Shown: positions 16,371-24,507 of the stretch, one piece after another
How positions within the stretch are numbered: position 1 is the stretch's first letter
Layout: each line of letters starts with the position of its first letter
DNA from: CAYPTB01 sp964413535
GTDB lineage: Bacteria; Planctomycetota; UBA1135; GCA-002686595
Reading direction: 5' to 3'
NCBI GenBank assembly: GCA_964413535.1
Contig: CAYPTB010000065.1
Location: 1-29,166 of the forward strand
Length of the DNA stretch: 29,166 nucleotides
Notes under the pieces: model-generated
Database searches by the model: none
What the model was told of the DNA's origin: nothing
Seen by the model: only the letters and a program-made list of their open reading frames with translations
Position numbers and translations under genes: made by a program

Positions 16371-16376
16371 AGTATA
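16371..16376 (-). promoter_or_regulatory. -10-like element for the DUF3825-like gene
   Basis: TATACT on the minus strand matches five of six positions of a -10 box in otherwise very GC-rich DNA. The -35 (TTCCTT, 16 bases upstream) is poor. Transcription would begin near 16364, either just before an in-frame TTG at 16359 or with an 83-base leader to the ATG at 16281. Confidence 0.35.
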
Positions 16377-16450
16377 GCGCTCGAGACCTGCGAAGGAATG
16401 CCCGCGCACGACCCGTGCGAGTTGGGCCCGGCCGGGACATAATCGCGCTC

Positions 16451-16903
16451 GTGCTGGACACCTTTCGACCGCTGATCGAGGCCGCCAGCGGCGTGGACCT
16501 CGGCGACGCCGAGAGCGCCGAGCGCCTGCTCGCGAGCCGCCTGGACCCGCGCGGGAGCGTCGCGTCCGCGCTGAACGCGGAGCTCGCAGAGCTCCTGGCC
16601 CAGGGCTCGATCGCGAACCGCGGCGAGCTCCCCGTGCGCTTTGGCCGCGTCGCCAAGGCGACCGAAGCGACGTGCGGCTTCTCCATCGACGTGGTCGTGA
16701 TGAACGGCGCCGGGCCCGAGCATCGCCATCCGTTGGGCGAGATCGACTACTGCGTGGCGCTGGAGGGCGAGCCCTTCTTCGACGGCCGCCCGCCGGGTTG
16801 GGTCGTGTGCCCCCTCGACTCGACCCACGTCCCCACCGTCCGCGGCGGCACGATGCTCGTCGTGTACCTCTTGCCGAACGGCTCGATCGAGTTCGGCGCC
16901 TGA
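16451..16903 (+). CDS. DUF4863 / PnbB-like cupin-fold protein (4-hydroxylaminobenzoate lyase family)
   Basis: The product is 150 residues from GTG 16451 (an in-frame GTG at 16415 would add 12). The C-terminal half carries GAGPEHRHPLGEIDY, FFDGRPPGWVV, STHVPTVRGG and LVVYLLPNGSIEF. This matches my memory of DUF4863, whose characterised member PnbB converts 4-hydroxylaminobenzoate in 4-nitrobenzoate degradation. The clustered HRH and the later His before PTV look like cupin metal or substrate ligands. No other nitroarene catabolic gene is nearby, so the substrate here is probably different. One base separates its stop from the GTG start of the radical SAM gene, which strongly suggests a common transcript and perhaps a shared pathway. 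It is divergent from the DUF3825-like gene. Confidence 0.65.
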   Translation: MLDTFRPLIEAASGVDLGDAESAERLLASRLDPRGSVASALNAELAELLAQGSIANRGELPVRFGRVAKATEATCGFSIDVVVMNGAGPEHRHPLGEIDYCVALEGEPFFDGRPPGWVVCPLDSTHVPTVRGGTMLVVYLLPNGSIEFGA

Positions 16904-16904
16904 C

Positions 16905-17915
16905 GTGCGACCCGTCTCGAACCCCGCCAACCCCTGGCAGAAGCTCTCGGTCGAGTGGCTCGAGGGCCCGCCCGCCGCGGAGCTCGACGTGCGCGAGGAA
17001 CGGGCGCGCTCGCTGCTCTCGGAGAACGCGAGCCCCGATCTCTCCTTCCGCTTCAGCGTCAACCCCTACCGCGGCTGCACGCACGCCTGCGCCTACTGCT
17101 ACGCGCGCCCTTCGCACCAGTACCTCGACCTCGGCGCCGGCACGGACTTCGACCGCGTGATTTCCGTGAAGACGAACGCGCCCGAGGTGCTCGCGCGCGA
17201 GCTCGCGAAAGCCTCGTGGAAGCGCGAGCAGATCGTCTTCTCGGGCAACACCGACTGCTACCAACCGCTCGAGGCGCGCTACGAGCTCACGCGCCGCTGC
17301 CTCGCCGTCTGCCTGCGCTTCGAGACGCCGGTGGCCGTGATCACGAAGGGCGTCCTCGTGCGGCGCGACGTCGATCTCCTGGCGAAGCTCGCCGCCGGTC
17401 CGGGCGCCTGCGTGAACGTGAGCATCACCTTCGACGATCCCGACCTCTGCCGCGCGATCGAGCCCGGAACGCCGTCGCCCGCCGAGCGCTTCGAGACGCT
17501 GCGCGTCCTTACCGACGCCGGCATCCCGACCGGCGTGGCCTTGGCGCCCGTCATCCCGGGTCTGAACGACAGCGCGATCCCGAAGATCCTCGAGCGCGCC
17601 GCCCGGGCCGGCGCGACGAGCGCCTTCATGATCCCGCTGCGCCTGCCCGCCGAGACCCGTCCGGTCTTCGAGGAGCGCCTCGCGCGAGCGCTCCCCCTGC
17701 GCGCCTCGAAGGTCCTCTCCGCCGTGCGCGAGATGCGCAACGGCCGCCTGAACGACCCGAACTTCGGCTCGCGCTTCCAGGGCCACGGCCCGCGCTGGGA
17801 AGCGCTCGCGCGCATGTTCGAGATCGCCTGCCGGCGCTTGCGCCTGAACGAGGACGACGGCGAGCCCGAGCCCGCGCGCGCCGAGCCGATCCAGCGCACC
17901 TTGTTCGAGGAGTGA
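16905..17915 (+). CDS. PA0069-family radical SAM protein
   Basis: The 336-residue protein begins SNPANPW and has the radical SAM cluster CTHACAYC, with Cys58, Cys62 and Cys65 binding the [4Fe-4S] cluster and SAM. The following features are typical of the PA0069/Rv2578c family (related to SplB-like proteins): RFSVNPYRGC, YCYARPSHQYLDLG, IVFSGNTDCYQPLE, PVAVITKG and APVIPGLND. The C-terminal FGSRFQGHGP and a terminal RTLFEE also fit. The reaction of this family is not established, although a nucleic-acid or DNA-repair role has been suggested from the SplB resemblance. The GTG at 16905 follows the DUF4863 stop by one base, so translation is probably coupled. A higher ATG-initiated start is not available without losing the N-terminal motif. 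Confidence 0.85.
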   Translation: MRPVSNPANPWQKLSVEWLEGPPAAELDVREERARSLLSENASPDLSFRFSVNPYRGCTHACAYCYARPSHQYLDLGAGTDFDRVISVKTNAPEVLARELAKASWKREQIVFSGNTDCYQPLEARYELTRRCLAVCLRFETPVAVITKGVLVRRDVDLLAKLAAGPGACVNVSITFDDPDLCRAIEPGTPSPAERFETLRVLTDAGIPTGVALAPVIPGLNDSAIPKILERAARAGATSAFMIPLRLPAETRPVFEERLARALPLRASKVLSAVREMRNGRLNDPNFGSRFQGHGPRWEALARMFEIACRRLRLNEDDGEPEPARAEPIQRTLFEE

Positions 17916-17922
17916 TGCCGCA

Positions 17923-17952
17923 CCGGCGCCCGTGGGGTGCCGCGAGCGCCGG
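17923..17952. terminator. GC-rich hairpin between convergent genes
   Basis: CCGGCGC (17923-17929) and GCGCCGG (17946-17952) form a 7-bp perfect stem between the stops of the radical SAM gene and the convergent PGPGW gene. There is no T tract on either side, so termination is only a suggestion from position. Confidence 0.25.
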
Positions 17953-17968
17953 ATCACACTCTCGAGGG

Positions 17969-18430
17969 TCAGGACTTCGCCGTCGCTTGGCGACTCGCGC
18001 GCGCCGCACGCGGGTTCCAGATCCGGAGCGGCTCCTTCCCCATCTTCTTGCGCATCCACTGCAGCACCCTCGTGACGCTCTTTCGCCGCAGGATCGCGAG
18101 CTCGAGGCGGCGCTTGCCGGGGAAGGAGACGAGCCACAGGCCGACGAGGATCATGATCACGCCCTGGCCGGGCAGCACGAGCATCGCCACGCCCGACAGG
18201 AGCACCATCCACCCCACGACGTTGCGCAGGACGACGAGGACGACGTGGAGCGCCGGGTGCCGCAGCTTGCGCGGACGCTCGGACGTCCGGCGGTGCTCGA
18301 AGTAGTCGGCGGGCACGGCCGCGACGAGGAACGGCAACCCCACGAGGCTCAGGACGAACATCGCTACGCCCACGATCGACGAGATCCGGATCACGCCGTG
18401 CTCGCGCATCCATTCGAAGAGGGCGTCCAT
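17969..18430 (-). CDS. Small membrane protein of the PGPGW type
   Basis: The 153-residue product has two hydrophobic segments near residues 12-35 (ISSIVGVAMFVLSLVGLPFL) and two more near 70-105. The motif VLPGQGVIMILVGLWLVSFPG corresponds to the PGPGW signature of a family of small putative membrane proteins, here with PGQG replacing PGPG. The basic C-terminus (LRRKSVTRVLQWMRKK) should be cytoplasmic. The ATG at 18430 is chosen because upstream in-frame codons to 18544 are Arg-rich and unlike the family. No function is known. It stands alone, convergent with the radical SAM gene and downstream of the norZ terminator. Confidence 0.65.
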   Translation of the reverse strand: MDALFEWMREHGVIRISSIVGVAMFVLSLVGLPFLVAAVPADYFEHRRTSERPRKLRHPALHVVLVVLRNVVGWMVLLSGVAMLVLPGQGVIMILVGLWLVSFPGKRRLELAILRRKSVTRVLQWMRKKMGKEPLRIWNPRAARASRQATAKS

Positions 18431-18602
18431 CCGGGTTCGTCGCGCTGCGTCGCGGTCGACTATGGAATCCCCGCGACCCTCCATCCAGACCCGGACGCGC
18501 CCAAGCCGAGGAAGTCGGGCCGATCCGGCGCATCCTCGTGACACACGATCGGATCGAATACCCAGGATTGCCGACTGGCGATCTCCGCGTTGGGAACAAG
18601 CA

Positions 18603-18631
18603 GGGCCGAGCGGTTACAAGCCGCTCGGCCC
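18603..18631 (-). terminator. Factor-independent terminator-like hairpin after norZ
   Basis: GGGCCGAGCGG (18603-18613) and CCGCTCGGCCC (18621-18631) form a perfect 11-bp stem with a 7-base loop, 44 bases beyond the norZ stop. On the minus strand the stem is followed by TGCTTGTTCCC, only moderately T-rich. Position and stem strength make it the likely end of the ric-norZ transcript. Confidence 0.6.
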
Positions 18632-18674
18632 GTCGCTTCCGGCGGCGAGGCTCTCACCCGCCGATCCGTTCAGC

Positions 18675-20972
18675 TCAGGAGAGTTCGAAGGCCTCGGTCG
18701 ACGGCCGGGGAACCCGGTCGCTCGCGGGAGCCTGTTCGTACGACCAACCGGTCTTGAGGCCGATCACGAAGTACACGAGCGACCCGACGCCGGTGAGGAA
18801 CAGCGAGTCGCCGACGATGCGCAGCCAGCGCAGCCTCTCGAGCAGCGGCGACTGCAGGAACTCGGCGCTGCGCGCGTACCACAGGCCGGTGTCGACGCTC
18901 GCGACGGCCTGCGCGATGCCGATCGGCAGGATCGAGAGGCCGACCATCAGGACGAGGCCCGCGTTCATCGACCAGAAGGCGTACGCGAGCGCTCGGTCCT
19001 TCCACGCGAGCGCGGGGGCCAGACGCCGCAGGATCATGAGCACGAGGCCGAGCGAGAGCAGCCCGTACACGCCGAAGAGCGCCGTGTGCGCGTGGACCGG
19101 CGTCGTGTTGAGTCCCTGTAGATAATAGAGCGCGATGGGCGGGTTGATCAGGAAGCCGAAGACGCCCGCGCCGACGAGGTTCCAGAACGCGACGCCGACG
19201 AAGAACCGGATCGGCCAGCGGTAGCGCTCCATCCAGGTCGCGCGGCCCGGCATGCGCAGCGTCTCGATCGCCTCGCGTCCGATCAGGACGAGCGGCACGA
19301 CCTCGAGGGCGCTGAACGTCGCCCCGATCGCCGTGACCGAGATCGGCGTGCCGCTGAAGTACAGGTGGTGGAAGGTGCCGGGGATGCCGCCGAACAGGAA
19401 GATCGCCGTCGACGCGAGGAACGCGCGGGTCGCGCTCTGCGTCCGGACGAGCCCGAGCCGGCTGAAGAGGAAGGCCAGCACGCCCGTGGCGAACACCTCG
19501 AAGAAGCCCTCGACCCACAGGTGCACGACCCACCAGCGCCAGTACTCCGCGACCGAGAGGTGCGAGCGCGCGCCGTAGAAGAGGCCTGCGCCGTAGAGCA
19601 AACCGATCGCCACGACCGAAGCTGCGAGCAGGCCGATCAGGCTCCGCTCGGAGTCCTTGCGCCGGAGCGCCGGCCAGATCCCGCGCACCATGAGCACGAG
19701 CCACAACAGGAGCCCGACGTAGAGCGCGATCTGCCACGCGCGTCCGAGATCGACGTACTCGTAGCCTTGCTGCCCGAACCAGAACCCGATGTCGAGGCCG
19801 AGCATCTGGTGGATCGACAGGTACTCACCCGCCATCGATCCGCCGACGACGAGGAGCAGCGCGCCGAAGAGCACGTTCACTCCCAGGCGTTGATGCTTGG
19901 GCTCGCGACCGCCGATCATCGGCGCGAGAAACAGCCCCGCGGCGAGGAAGGCCGTGGCGATCCAGAAGACCGCCGTCTGCAGGTGCCACGTGCGCGTGAG
20001 CGCGTACGGCAGGTACTCTCCGATCGGGAACCCGAAGAAGGACTGGCCCTCGATCGTGTAGTGCGCCGTGAGGGCGCCCAGCAGGACCTGCACGGCGAAG
20101 AGCGCGATCACGACGACGGCGTACTTGCGGACGGCGCGCATCGAAGGCGTGAGCGCGAACCCGTCGAGCGGATCGCGCCGAGGCATCGCCAGAGGCTCGT
20201 CCTCCTTCGCACGGGCGGCGAAGTACCACACGAGCGCGCCGGTGGCGCCGATGAGCAGGACGATCGAGAGGATCGACCACAGGAAGTTGCTCCCCGTCGG
20301 CACGTTCCCGACGAGCGGCTCGTGCGGCCAGTTGTTCGTGTACGTGAAGCTCTCGCCCGGGCGGTTCGTGACGCACGCCCAGGAGGTCCAGAAGAAGAAC
20401 TGGGAGAGCCGTTCCAGCCGCACCGGGTCGCGGATCGGCTGCTCGGACAACGCGTAGTCCTCGCGCAGAGAAGCGAGCGAAGCGTCGCCGCCGAAGAGCC
20501 GCGCGTAGTGATCGGCGTTGGACGCGATCGCCCGCGCACGCTCGTCGCTGACGGTCAGGACGCCGCTCGCGGGGTCGAAGGCGTTGGCGCGCAACTCACC
20601 CTGTAGACGCCGCTCCAGCCCGGCGCGCGGCTCCGGGTCGAGCTCCGCGTACGCGACCTGGTGCTCGGTCCGGCTCCACGCGTCGAGCAGTGCGAGCGCC
20701 TCGCGGTGCAGCCAATCCGCCGACCAATCCGGCGCCTGGTAGGCGCCATGGCCCCAGATCGAGCCGACCTGCTGCCCACCGATGCTCTGCCAGACCTGCT
20801 GGCCGTCGAGGATCTGCTCGCGCGTCATGAGCGTCGCGCCCGACGCGCTGACGACGCGCTCGGGGATCGGCGGAGCCTGCCGGTAGACCTCGCGCCCGAA
20901 GAAGCCGAGCACGAAGAAGGTGCCGACGACGACGACGCCGAGGATCATCCAGAGCTTCGTTTCGTTCTTCAT
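18675..20972 (-). CDS. norZ: Quinol-dependent nitric oxide reductase (qNOR)
   Basis: The 765-residue enzyme is a haem-copper oxidase relative that reduces two NO to N2O with electrons from quinol at the inner membrane. An N-terminal helix (about 8-27) leads to the periplasmic NorC-like domain without haem c, with DGQQVWQSIGGQQVGSIWGH and APDWSADWLHREAL typical of qNOR. Around 12 further helices follow. The catalytic haem b3/FeB site is visible: VVHLWVEGFFEVF (His484, Glu488), HH at 535-536 and HAH at 627-629. Length is normal. Its ATG lies 9 bases after the ric stop, so it is the second gene of a ric-norZ operon driven by a NorR-type activator. NO detoxification is more likely than full denitrification since no nir or nos genes are seen. 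Confidence 0.95.
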   Translation of the reverse strand: MKNETKLWMILGVVVVGTFFVLGFFGREVYRQAPPIPERVVSASGATLMTREQILDGQQVWQSIGGQQVGSIWGHGAYQAPDWSADWLHREALALLDAWSRTEHQVAYAELDPEPRAGLERRLQGELRANAFDPASGVLTVSDERARAIASNADHYARLFGGDASLASLREDYALSEQPIRDPVRLERLSQFFFWTSWACVTNRPGESFTYTNNWPHEPLVGNVPTGSNFLWSILSIVLLIGATGALVWYFAARAKEDEPLAMPRRDPLDGFALTPSMRAVRKYAVVVIALFAVQVLLGALTAHYTIEGQSFFGFPIGEYLPYALTRTWHLQTAVFWIATAFLAAGLFLAPMIGGREPKHQRLGVNVLFGALLLVVGGSMAGEYLSIHQMLGLDIGFWFGQQGYEYVDLGRAWQIALYVGLLLWLVLMVRGIWPALRRKDSERSLIGLLAASVVAIGLLYGAGLFYGARSHLSVAEYWRWWVVHLWVEGFFEVFATGVLAFLFSRLGLVRTQSATRAFLASTAIFLFGGIPGTFHHLYFSGTPISVTAIGATFSALEVVPLVLIGREAIETLRMPGRATWMERYRWPIRFFVGVAFWNLVGAGVFGFLINPPIALYYLQGLNTTPVHAHTALFGVYGLLSLGLVLMILRRLAPALAWKDRALAYAFWSMNAGLVLMVGLSILPIGIAQAVASVDTGLWYARSAEFLQSPLLERLRWLRIVGDSLFLTGVGSLVYFVIGLKTGWSYEQAPASDRVPRPSTEAFELS

Positions 20973-20981
20973 GGTGGTGGC

Positions 20982-21662
20982 TCAGCTCCGCAACGCGCGC
21001 GGGAACAAGACGTTGTTCTCGAGGTGGATGTGCTGCATCAGCTCCCCGTCGAGCTCGCGGAGCCCGAGGTAGAGCGCGCGCCACGTCCCGCAGGCCTCTT
21101 CCGGCGCCGTGAAGTCGAGCGTGAGCTCGCGCAGGCGCGCGAGGTTCCGCCCGTGGTCCTCGTGCTCCTCCTCCATCACCTGGATCGGCATCGAGGCCAT
21201 CCGGCCGCGGCCGGCGAGGATCAGCGGGAAGAGCACCTGCTCCTCCTTCTGCATGTGCGACTCGAGCTCCTCGCCGATGCGCGCGAGGTGATCGGCGAGG
21301 CCGTGCGGGCACGTGCCCTTCTCCGCGTGCACGCCCTCGACCTTGCGCGCCATCTCGAGGAGCCGGGGGAGCTCCGCGCGGTGCGCGGCATGGAAGTGCT
21401 CGAGCACGTGCTCGATCAAGTCCGCGATCGGCTGCTCGTCCCAGCGCTCGAAGTCGGCCGCGATCGGCGCCTCGGCTTCCAGCTCGCGCACGAGCGCGTC
21501 GACCGCCAGGTTCTTCCGCGCGCACGCCTCGGCGAGACTGACGCGACCATGGCAGCAGAAGTCGAGGTCGTGTCGGTAGAAGACGCGCGACGCTCCGGCG
21601 CGGGTGGCGGCGAGCTCGGCGAGGGTGGTCTTCGGCGTGATCGGTTCGGTCGGGCGCAGCAT
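20982..21662 (-). CDS. ric: Iron-sulfur cluster repair di-iron protein (RIC/ScdA/YtfE)
   Basis: The 226-residue protein restores Fe-S clusters damaged by nitric oxide or oxidants. Residues about 10-55 form the ScdA_N domain with the FCCHG redox Cys pair (TRAGASRVFYRHDLDFCCHG). The rest is a hemerythrin-like four-helix bundle with iron-ligand His/Glu patterns HFHAAHRAEL, HMQKEEQVLFP, MEEEHEDHG and MQHIHLENNVLFP. The ATG at 21662 is chosen because it begins just before the ScdA_N domain and has GGAG about eight bases upstream; the open frame extending to 21905 is a GC artefact crossing the promoter. It is first in an operon with norZ and divergent from norR, so it is presumably induced by NO. 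Confidence 0.93.
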   Translation of the reverse strand: MLRPTEPITPKTTLAELAATRAGASRVFYRHDLDFCCHGRVSLAEACARKNLAVDALVRELEAEAPIAADFERWDEQPIADLIEHVLEHFHAAHRAELPRLLEMARKVEGVHAEKGTCPHGLADHLARIGEELESHMQKEEQVLFPLILAGRGRMASMPIQVMEEEHEDHGRNLARLRELTLDFTAPEEACGTWRALYLGLRELDGELMQHIHLENNVLFPRALRS

Positions 21663-21785
21663 CGGAGGTCTCCGGTCTGGGGTTCGTGTTCCAGGCTCGC
21701 CGCGCGTCGCAGGACACCCGGCGTGACCCGACTCCGCGGCTCCCCGTGCTCGCGAGGTCTGCGGAATCCGGTCGAGAGGCTGGAA

Positions 21786-21801
21786 AGCACCGGCCGTGCC
21801 A
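21786..21801 (-). promoter_or_regulatory. Sigma-54 (-24/-12) promoter of the ric-norZ operon
   Basis: On the minus strand TGGCACGGCCGGTGCT fits the consensus TGGCACG-N4-TTGCW at every position but one, with GG and GC at the required spacing. Transcription would start near 21774, leaving a leader of about 110 bases to the ric ATG. It explains how the divergent NorR-type enhancer-binding protein controls the operon. Confidence 0.85.
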
Positions 21802-21843
21802 CCTTCGCCGTACGTTGCGGCACAAAGACTTAGGCAACCTGTT

Positions 21844-21883
21844 GTGCAACACACAGCACTGCCGATAGTGTGGTATCGACAAC
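21844..21883. promoter_or_regulatory. Candidate NorR enhancer sites upstream of the sigma-54 promoter
   Basis: Two segments, GTGCAACACAC (21844-21854) and GTATCGACAAC (21873-21883), fit the GT-N7-AC core described for E. coli NorR and lie about 40-80 bases upstream of the -24 element, 29 bases apart. The region also holds inverted repeats such as TGTTG/CAACA. The core is short and could occur by chance; a third site, present in E. coli, is not apparent. Confidence 0.4.
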
Positions 21884-21892
21884 AACGTTGCG

Positions 21893-23497
21893 ATGAAGAC
21901 AACACGACCCTCCCTCGACGACCTGCTCCCCATCGCGCTCGACATGACCGCCTCCCTCACGGCGGAGGACCGCTCGAAGCGCCTGGTCGAGGTCGTGCGG
22001 CGCGCCCTGCCGTGCGACGCGGTCGCGCTGCTCCGGATGGAAGGCGCGGTGCTCGTCCCGCTCGCCGCTCACGGGCTGTCGGCCGACCTGCTCGGGCGGC
22101 GCTTCCTGCGCGCCGAGCATCCGCGCCTCGACATCATCTGCAGCAACGTCGAGCCGACGATCTTCCCGGCCGAGAGCGCGCTGCCCGATCCCTACGACGG
22201 ACTCGTCGAAGGCGATCCGCACCTGCGCGTGCACGCCTGTCTCGGGTTCCCGCTGCGCATCGAGGACGAGCTCGTCGGCGTGCTGACGCTGGACGCGCTC
22301 GAGCCCGGCGCGTTCGACGCCGTCGACAAGCGCTTCCTGACGCACCTCGCAGCGCTGGCCGCGGCCGCGCTGCGCACGAGCGACCTGATCGAGACGCTCG
22401 AGAAGCACGCCCAGCACCAAGGCCTCGTCGCGCAGGACCTCGTGCGCGAGGTGCTCGATCGCCGCGGCGGCTTCCTGATCGGCGCGAGCCCGGAGATCGC
22501 GAACCTGCGGCGCGAGATCGAGCTCATCGCCGCTTCGGAGTTCCCCGTGCTCGTCACCGGCGAGACCGGCGTCGGCAAGGAGCTCGTGGTGCGCACGCTC
22601 CACCTGCAGTCGCGCCGCCCGGACAAGGCGCTCGTGTACGTGAACTGCGCGGCGCTCCCCGAATCGATCGTCGAGAGCGAGCTCTTCGGTCACGCCAAGG
22701 GCGCTTTCACGGGAGCTGACCACGCGCGACCGGGCAAGTTCCGCGTCGCCGACGGCGCGACGCTCTTCCTGGACGAGATCGGCGAGCTACCGCTCTTGGT
22801 GCAGCCGAAGCTCCTGCGCGTGCTCCAGGAGGGCGAGATCCAGCCCGTCGGCAGCGACCATCCCGCCCACGTCGACGTGCGCATCCTGGCGGCGACGAAC
22901 CGCGACCTGGAGGCCGAGGTGCGCGCCGGCCGCTTCCGCGCGGACCTGCTGCACCGCTTGGACGTCTGTCGAATCGCGGTCCCGAGCCTGCGCCAGCACA
23001 AACAGGACATCCCGCTGCTCGTCGGCTACTTCTCCGATCGCGTTCGCAGGAGACTCGGCACCGGCCCCATCCGCATCCAACCGAGCGCGCAAGCTGCACT
23101 CGTCCGCGGCGACTGGCCCGGCAACGTGCGCGAGCTCGAGAACGTCGTCGCGCGCGGCGTCCTGCGCGCCTCGGGGCGCGTCGCGCCCGGCGAGCCCGTC
23201 GTCGTGGAGGCCGCGGACCTCGGCTACGGCGCCGACGATCTCGGTCCGGATGCAGAAGCGCGCGCCGAAGGGGCGCGTACGACGCGCTCCAAGGCGGATC
23301 CTCGCCCGGCATCCGACGAGCCCGACCCGACCGAGCTCCGCGGCCGAACGCTGCGCAGCGCCCTCGACGACTACCAACGCGCGGTCATCCAGCAAGAGCT
23401 CCAGCGCGCGGACGGCAACTGGTCCGCCACCGCTCGTGTACTCGGGATGCACCGCAGCAACCTGCACCACCTCGCGAAGCGTCTCGGCCTGACATGA
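21893..23497 (+). CDS. norR: NorR-type nitric-oxide-responsive sigma-54 activator
   Basis: The 534-residue protein has a GAF sensor (about 1-170), a central AAA+ domain (about 195-430) and a Fis-type C-terminal helix-turn-helix (WSATARVLGMHRSNLHHLAK). The ATPase is complete: Walker A GETGVGKE (223-230), the sigma-54-contacting GAFTGA (270-275) and Walker B LFLDEIGEL. In the GAF domain Arg78, Asp99, Asp102, His114 and Cys116 align with E. coli NorR Arg75, Asp96, Asp99, His111 and Cys113, the proposed ligands of the NO-sensing mononuclear iron. So it should bind NO and activate the divergent ric-norZ promoter. The ATG at 21893 gives the normal N-terminus. A variable Ala/Arg/Asp-rich linker (about 440-485) precedes the HTH. 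Confidence 0.94.
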   Translation: MKTTRPSLDDLLPIALDMTASLTAEDRSKRLVEVVRRALPCDAVALLRMEGAVLVPLAAHGLSADLLGRRFLRAEHPRLDIICSNVEPTIFPAESALPDPYDGLVEGDPHLRVHACLGFPLRIEDELVGVLTLDALEPGAFDAVDKRFLTHLAALAAAALRTSDLIETLEKHAQHQGLVAQDLVREVLDRRGGFLIGASPEIANLRREIELIAASEFPVLVTGETGVGKELVVRTLHLQSRRPDKALVYVNCAALPESIVESELFGHAKGAFTGADHARPGKFRVADGATLFLDEIGELPLLVQPKLLRVLQEGEIQPVGSDHPAHVDVRILAATNRDLEAEVRAGRFRADLLHRLDVCRIAVPSLRQHKQDIPLLVGYFSDRVRRRLGTGPIRIQPSAQAALVRGDWPGNVRELENVVARGVLRASGRVAPGEPVVVEAADLGYGADDLGPDAEARAEGARTTRSKADPRPASDEPDPTELRGRTLRSALDDYQRAVIQQELQRADGNWSATARVLGMHRSNLHHLAKRLGLT

Positions 23498-23530
23498 CCC
23501 ATCGGACGCGCGTCGGATTGCCGCCCCCAC

Positions 23531-23590
23531 TCGGCGAGAGAAGGGACTCGCGACAAGCGGTTGGTCCCTTCCGCGCAGGTGGCGTGGAGA
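23531..23590 (-). repeat. Intergenic repeat copy 1 (tRNA-3'-end-like plus terminator hairpin)
   Basis: GAAGGGAC (23540-23547) and GTCCCTTC (23564-23571) form a stem; on the minus strand a T/C-rich TTCTCTCGCC follows it. On its other side CCGCGCAGGTGGCG is a degenerate match to CCGTGCTGGTAGCG of copy 3. It lies after norR and before DUF2971, at the boundary where GC content and gene type change. Confidence 0.55.
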
Positions 23591-23724
23591 TCGATCGCGC
23601 GTTCTGCTCGGCAGTTCGCGTGGTTTCGCGACGCGCGTCCTGAGCCGCGGAATCCCGCACTCGTGGTCTGCGTCGGGCTCGCTTTGCTCGAGAGCGGACA
23701 GGGCTTCTGTCGTGGACCGCCACC

Positions 23725-24507
23725 TCACCGTGATTCTTGAAATCCGATGATCATGCCCCGTTCATTCACCACTACGTCGAACACGGGTACCTCGGTATCC
23801 CAGGACAGGATCTGCGTGCGGTCCTCAGCGGATAGACGCGGCCCCAGGTAGAGCCCTCGGATCGTGTCTCGGGGCACCTCGACTTTCGGAGGGTCCAAAT
23901 CGCCGAGCGGCATGATGACGCGCACCTCTTCCTCGATGGCCCATCTTCTCGTCTTCGTCGTCAGAGAGATCCGGAACAACTCACTGACAACCTCGGGCCT
24001 GGGCGGATGGTGATCAAAGAAGGCTAGTTCAGGCGGCTCGTCCACGTAGGTCACGGCGAGGGGAATCCAGTCCTTGTTCCCACTCATGATGACGCCCTCC
24101 AAGTCGTACGCGACGCAGACGCCAGCTCCCGCTCCTGCGTAGCGCTCCCAGAGGTAGGCGTTGCACTTGGTAGTTGAGAGCGAGAGGACTCCGATCGTCT
24201 TGGCATGTGCCTCCTCGATGCTACGGAGTGACTCTGGACTCGCTGCCCGCTTCTGCATCCACCCCTTGGCTTCTCGACGTTTGCCGCGATTGTGCTTTCC
24301 AGGGTGCCTCCTTGCGCCTGCCCGGGTCGCGTAAGCGATGGACTGCGCTGGCGTTGCCGGAACGATCGTCGGCCTACAGTCGATGGGATCCTCGAACTCC
24401 GTCGGACGCGGGAAGTAGACGACGCCCGACACCAACTGCTCGCGCACATGGTCGAGCCGCCGGACTCCCTTGATCTCTGGACTGTAGTAGCGGAAGAAAC
24501 TCCACAC
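23725..24507 (-). CDS. DUF2971-family protein
   Basis: The 260-residue soluble protein begins with FFRYYSPEIKG, has a YFPRPTEFEDPIDC segment, and the core LSLSTTKCNAYLWERYAGAG followed by GVCVAYDL. This order (xYRY, F-x-DPFD, ClS..MW.hYa..H.G.ci.yd) is that of DUF2971, a family of unknown function common in genomic islands and defence neighbourhoods. The GTG at 24507 is the first plausible start and places the FRYYS motif at residue 5. The gene is visibly richer in A+T than its neighbours, and codon third positions are less biased, which suggests recent acquisition. It has no obvious partner gene; the next gene is divergent. Confidence 0.75.
   Translation of the reverse strand: MWSFFRYYSPEIKGVRRLDHVREQLVSGVVYFPRPTEFEDPIDCRPTIVPATPAQSIAYATRAGARRHPGKHNRGKRREAKGWMQKRAASPESLRSIEEAHAKTIGVLSLSTTKCNAYLWERYAGAGAGVCVAYDLEGVIMSGNKDWIPLAVTYVDEPPELAFFDHHPPRPEVVSELFRISLTTKTRRWAIEEEVRVIMPLGDLDPPKVEVPRDTIRGLYLGPRLSAEDRTQILSWDTEVPVFDVVVNERGMIIGFQESR

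Noticed and set aside
18460..18657. Short frame covering the norZ terminator region
   Set aside because: It runs through the 11-bp terminator stem and has no ribosome binding site or recognisable protein feature.
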